Assembly (NCBI GenBank): GCA_012799425.1
Contig: JAAZLF010000514.1
Coordinates: 1-6,779, forward strand
DNA: 6,779 nucleotides
Source of the DNA: Actinomycetales bacterium
GTDB taxonomy: Bacteria > Actinomycetota > Actinomycetes > Actinomycetales > Dermabacteraceae
Direction of reading: 5' to 3'
Positions within the stretch are counted from its first letter, which is position 1. Each line of letters starts with the position of its first letter. The position numbers and the translations under genes are program-made. Below, piece by piece: positions 5,900-6,779 of this stretch. The notes under the pieces are model-generated. The model made no database searches. It saw only the letters and a program-made list of their open reading frames with translations, and was not told the origin of the DNA.

Positions 5900-6779
5900 A
5901 TGGCCCGCACCTTCGCCCAGCTCCTCGTCACCCAGCTCCGCGACCTCGGTGTCGAGCGCATCTACGGGGTCGTCGGCGACTCCCTGAACCCCGTGGTGGA
6001 TGCCGTGCGCACCACCGAGGGCATCGAATGGATCCACGTGCGCAACGAGGAGGCCGGGGCCTTCGCCGCCGGGGCTGAGGCCCGCCTGACCGGCAAGCTC
6101 GCCGTGTGCGCGGGGTCCTGCGGACCTGGTAACACCCACCTCATCCAGGGCCTGTTCGACGCCCACCGCGACAACGCCCCGGTGCTCGCGATCGCCTCCC
6201 ACATCCCCTCGGGCAAGATCGGTACCGGCTTCTTCCAGGAGACCCACCCGGAGATCCTGTTCCGCGAATGCTCCCACTTCTGCGAGATGGTCAACTCCGG
6301 CAGCCACGGTGCCACCATGCTCCACGCGGCGGTGCAGACCGCGATCGCGAAGCAGGGCGTCTCCGTTCTCGTGCTGCCCGGCGACGTCGCCGATGAGGAG
6401 GTCGACGGACCACTCACCAAGGATCTCGCCACCGAGCTGGGGCGGGTTCAGCCCGCCGCCGGTCCCGTGGGCCGCCTCGCCGAGCTGATCGACGAAGCGG
6501 ACACGGTCACCCTCTTCGCCGGCGCCGGGGTGCGCGAGGCCCGCGAGGAGGTGCTCGCGCTCGCCGAGCAGGTGAAGGCCCCCATCGGCCACGCCTTCGG
6601 CGGTAAGGAGTGGATGCAGTACGACAACCCCTACGACGTGGGGATGAGCGGGCTGCTCGGCTACGGCGCCTGCTACGAGGCGATGCACGAGGCGGATCTG
6701 GTGATCCTGCTGGGCACCGACTTCCCCTACAGCGAGTTCCTGCCGGGGACGGACGGGAAGAGGGCGACGAAGGTCGTGC
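5900..6779 (+). CDS. poxB: Pyruvate dehydrogenase (quinone) / pyruvate oxidase, N-terminal part
   Basis: This is a thiamine-diphosphate and FAD enzyme that converts pyruvate to acetate and CO2 and passes electrons to membrane quinone (EC 1.2.5.1). The first 293 residues are present; the family is usually about 570-580 long, so roughly half lies beyond the right edge. The TPP Pyr domain (about 1-165) starts MARTFAQLLV and has YGVVGDSLN (22-30), catalytic E50 in RNEEAGAFAAGAEA, and AVCAGSCGPGNTHLIQGLFD (68-87). FQETHPEILFRECSHFCE (112-129) and VLVLPGDVA (156-164) follow. The middle domain (from about 188) includes KAPIGHAFGGKEWMQYDNPY (226-245), DVGMSGLLGYG and LLGTDFPYSEF. These closely match E. 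coli PoxB as I remember it, at the same positions. Residue 49 is Asn where E. coli has His. The TPP/Mg2+-binding domain and the lipid-activated C-terminus are not visible. Related acetolactate synthases lack the close match seen here. Confidence 0.95.
   Translation, partial: MARTFAQLLVTQLRDLGVERIYGVVGDSLNPVVDAVRTTEGIEWIHVRNEEAGAFAAGAEARLTGKLAVCAGSCGPGNTHLIQGLFDAHRDNAPVLAIASHIPSGKIGTGFFQETHPEILFRECSHFCEMVNSGSHGATMLHAAVQTAIAKQGVSVLVLPGDVADEEVDGPLTKDLATELGRVQPAAGPVGRLAELIDEADTVTLFAGAGVREAREEVLALAEQVKAPIGHAFGGKEWMQYDNPYDVGMSGLLGYGACYEAMHEADLVILLGTDFPYSEFLPGTDGKRATKVV

Noticed and set aside
4285..5961. 558-codon minus-strand open frame opposite the CNNM/CorC gene
   Set aside because: It covers a well-supported gene on the other strand and crosses the intergenic region and the start of poxB; the His/Asp/Gly/Arg-rich translation has no recognisable domain.
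5828..6688. 286-codon minus-strand open frame opposite poxB
   Set aside because: It is antisense to a clear PoxB reading frame; a mirror-frame artefact.
1..6779. A new defence, mobile or biosynthetic system
   Set aside because: There are no repeats, transposase, integrase, toxin-antitoxin pair, nuclease or biosynthetic core gene; base composition and codon use look even throughout.

Overview
The window is very GC-rich, with nearly every third codon position G or C. Both leaderless-type and Shine-Dalgarno-type gene starts appear, and the proteins are of actinobacterial type. The best guess is the chromosome of a high-GC Gram-positive bacterium, probably of the Micrococcales (Brachybacterium-like). 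The genus is an impression from protein style and was not tested. There is no mobile element, CRISPR array, tRNA or rRNA.

Layout. (1) 2-106 (+) is the last 34 codons of an unidentified gene. It converges on the next operon across a strong hairpin. (2) 128-3275 (-) is a three-gene operon, read from right to left: a membrane-anchored HlyD/MacA-like adaptor, a MacB/LolD-type ABC ATPase and a MacB/FtsX-type permease. The genes are joined by two 4-base stop/start overlaps (GTGA and ATGA), so they are probably translated in a coupled way and should form one export or envelope-remodelling complex. (3) 3276-3472 is the divergent intergenic region. It holds a candidate promoter for the ABC operon with a 12-bp perfect palindrome in its spacer, a 5'-UTR hairpin, and a candidate leaderless promoter for the rightward gene. 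(4) 3473-4411 (+) encodes a soluble serine hydrolase of the beta-lactamase/penicillin-binding-protein fold. (5) 4435-5766 (+) encodes a CNNM/CorC-family membrane protein (DUF21, CBS pair, CorC_HlyC). (6) 5767-5899 holds two GC hairpins and a candidate promoter. (7) 5900 to the window end (+) is the first 293 codons of a pyruvate:quinone oxidoreductase (PoxB type), running off the edge.

The ABC genes work together. The other three are individual housekeeping or accessory genes with no evident shared pathway: a hydrolase of unknown substrate, a probable Mg2+/cation transporter, and a membrane-peripheral enzyme that oxidises pyruvate to acetate and CO2 with electrons going to quinone. I do not see a previously undescribed system. 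The points most worth a second look are the two near-identical TAnnnT-N6-ATG gene starts, the hairpin-less adaptor with its cysteine-flanked acidic insert, the palindrome in the ABC promoter region, and the Met/Gly-rich stretch in the permease.
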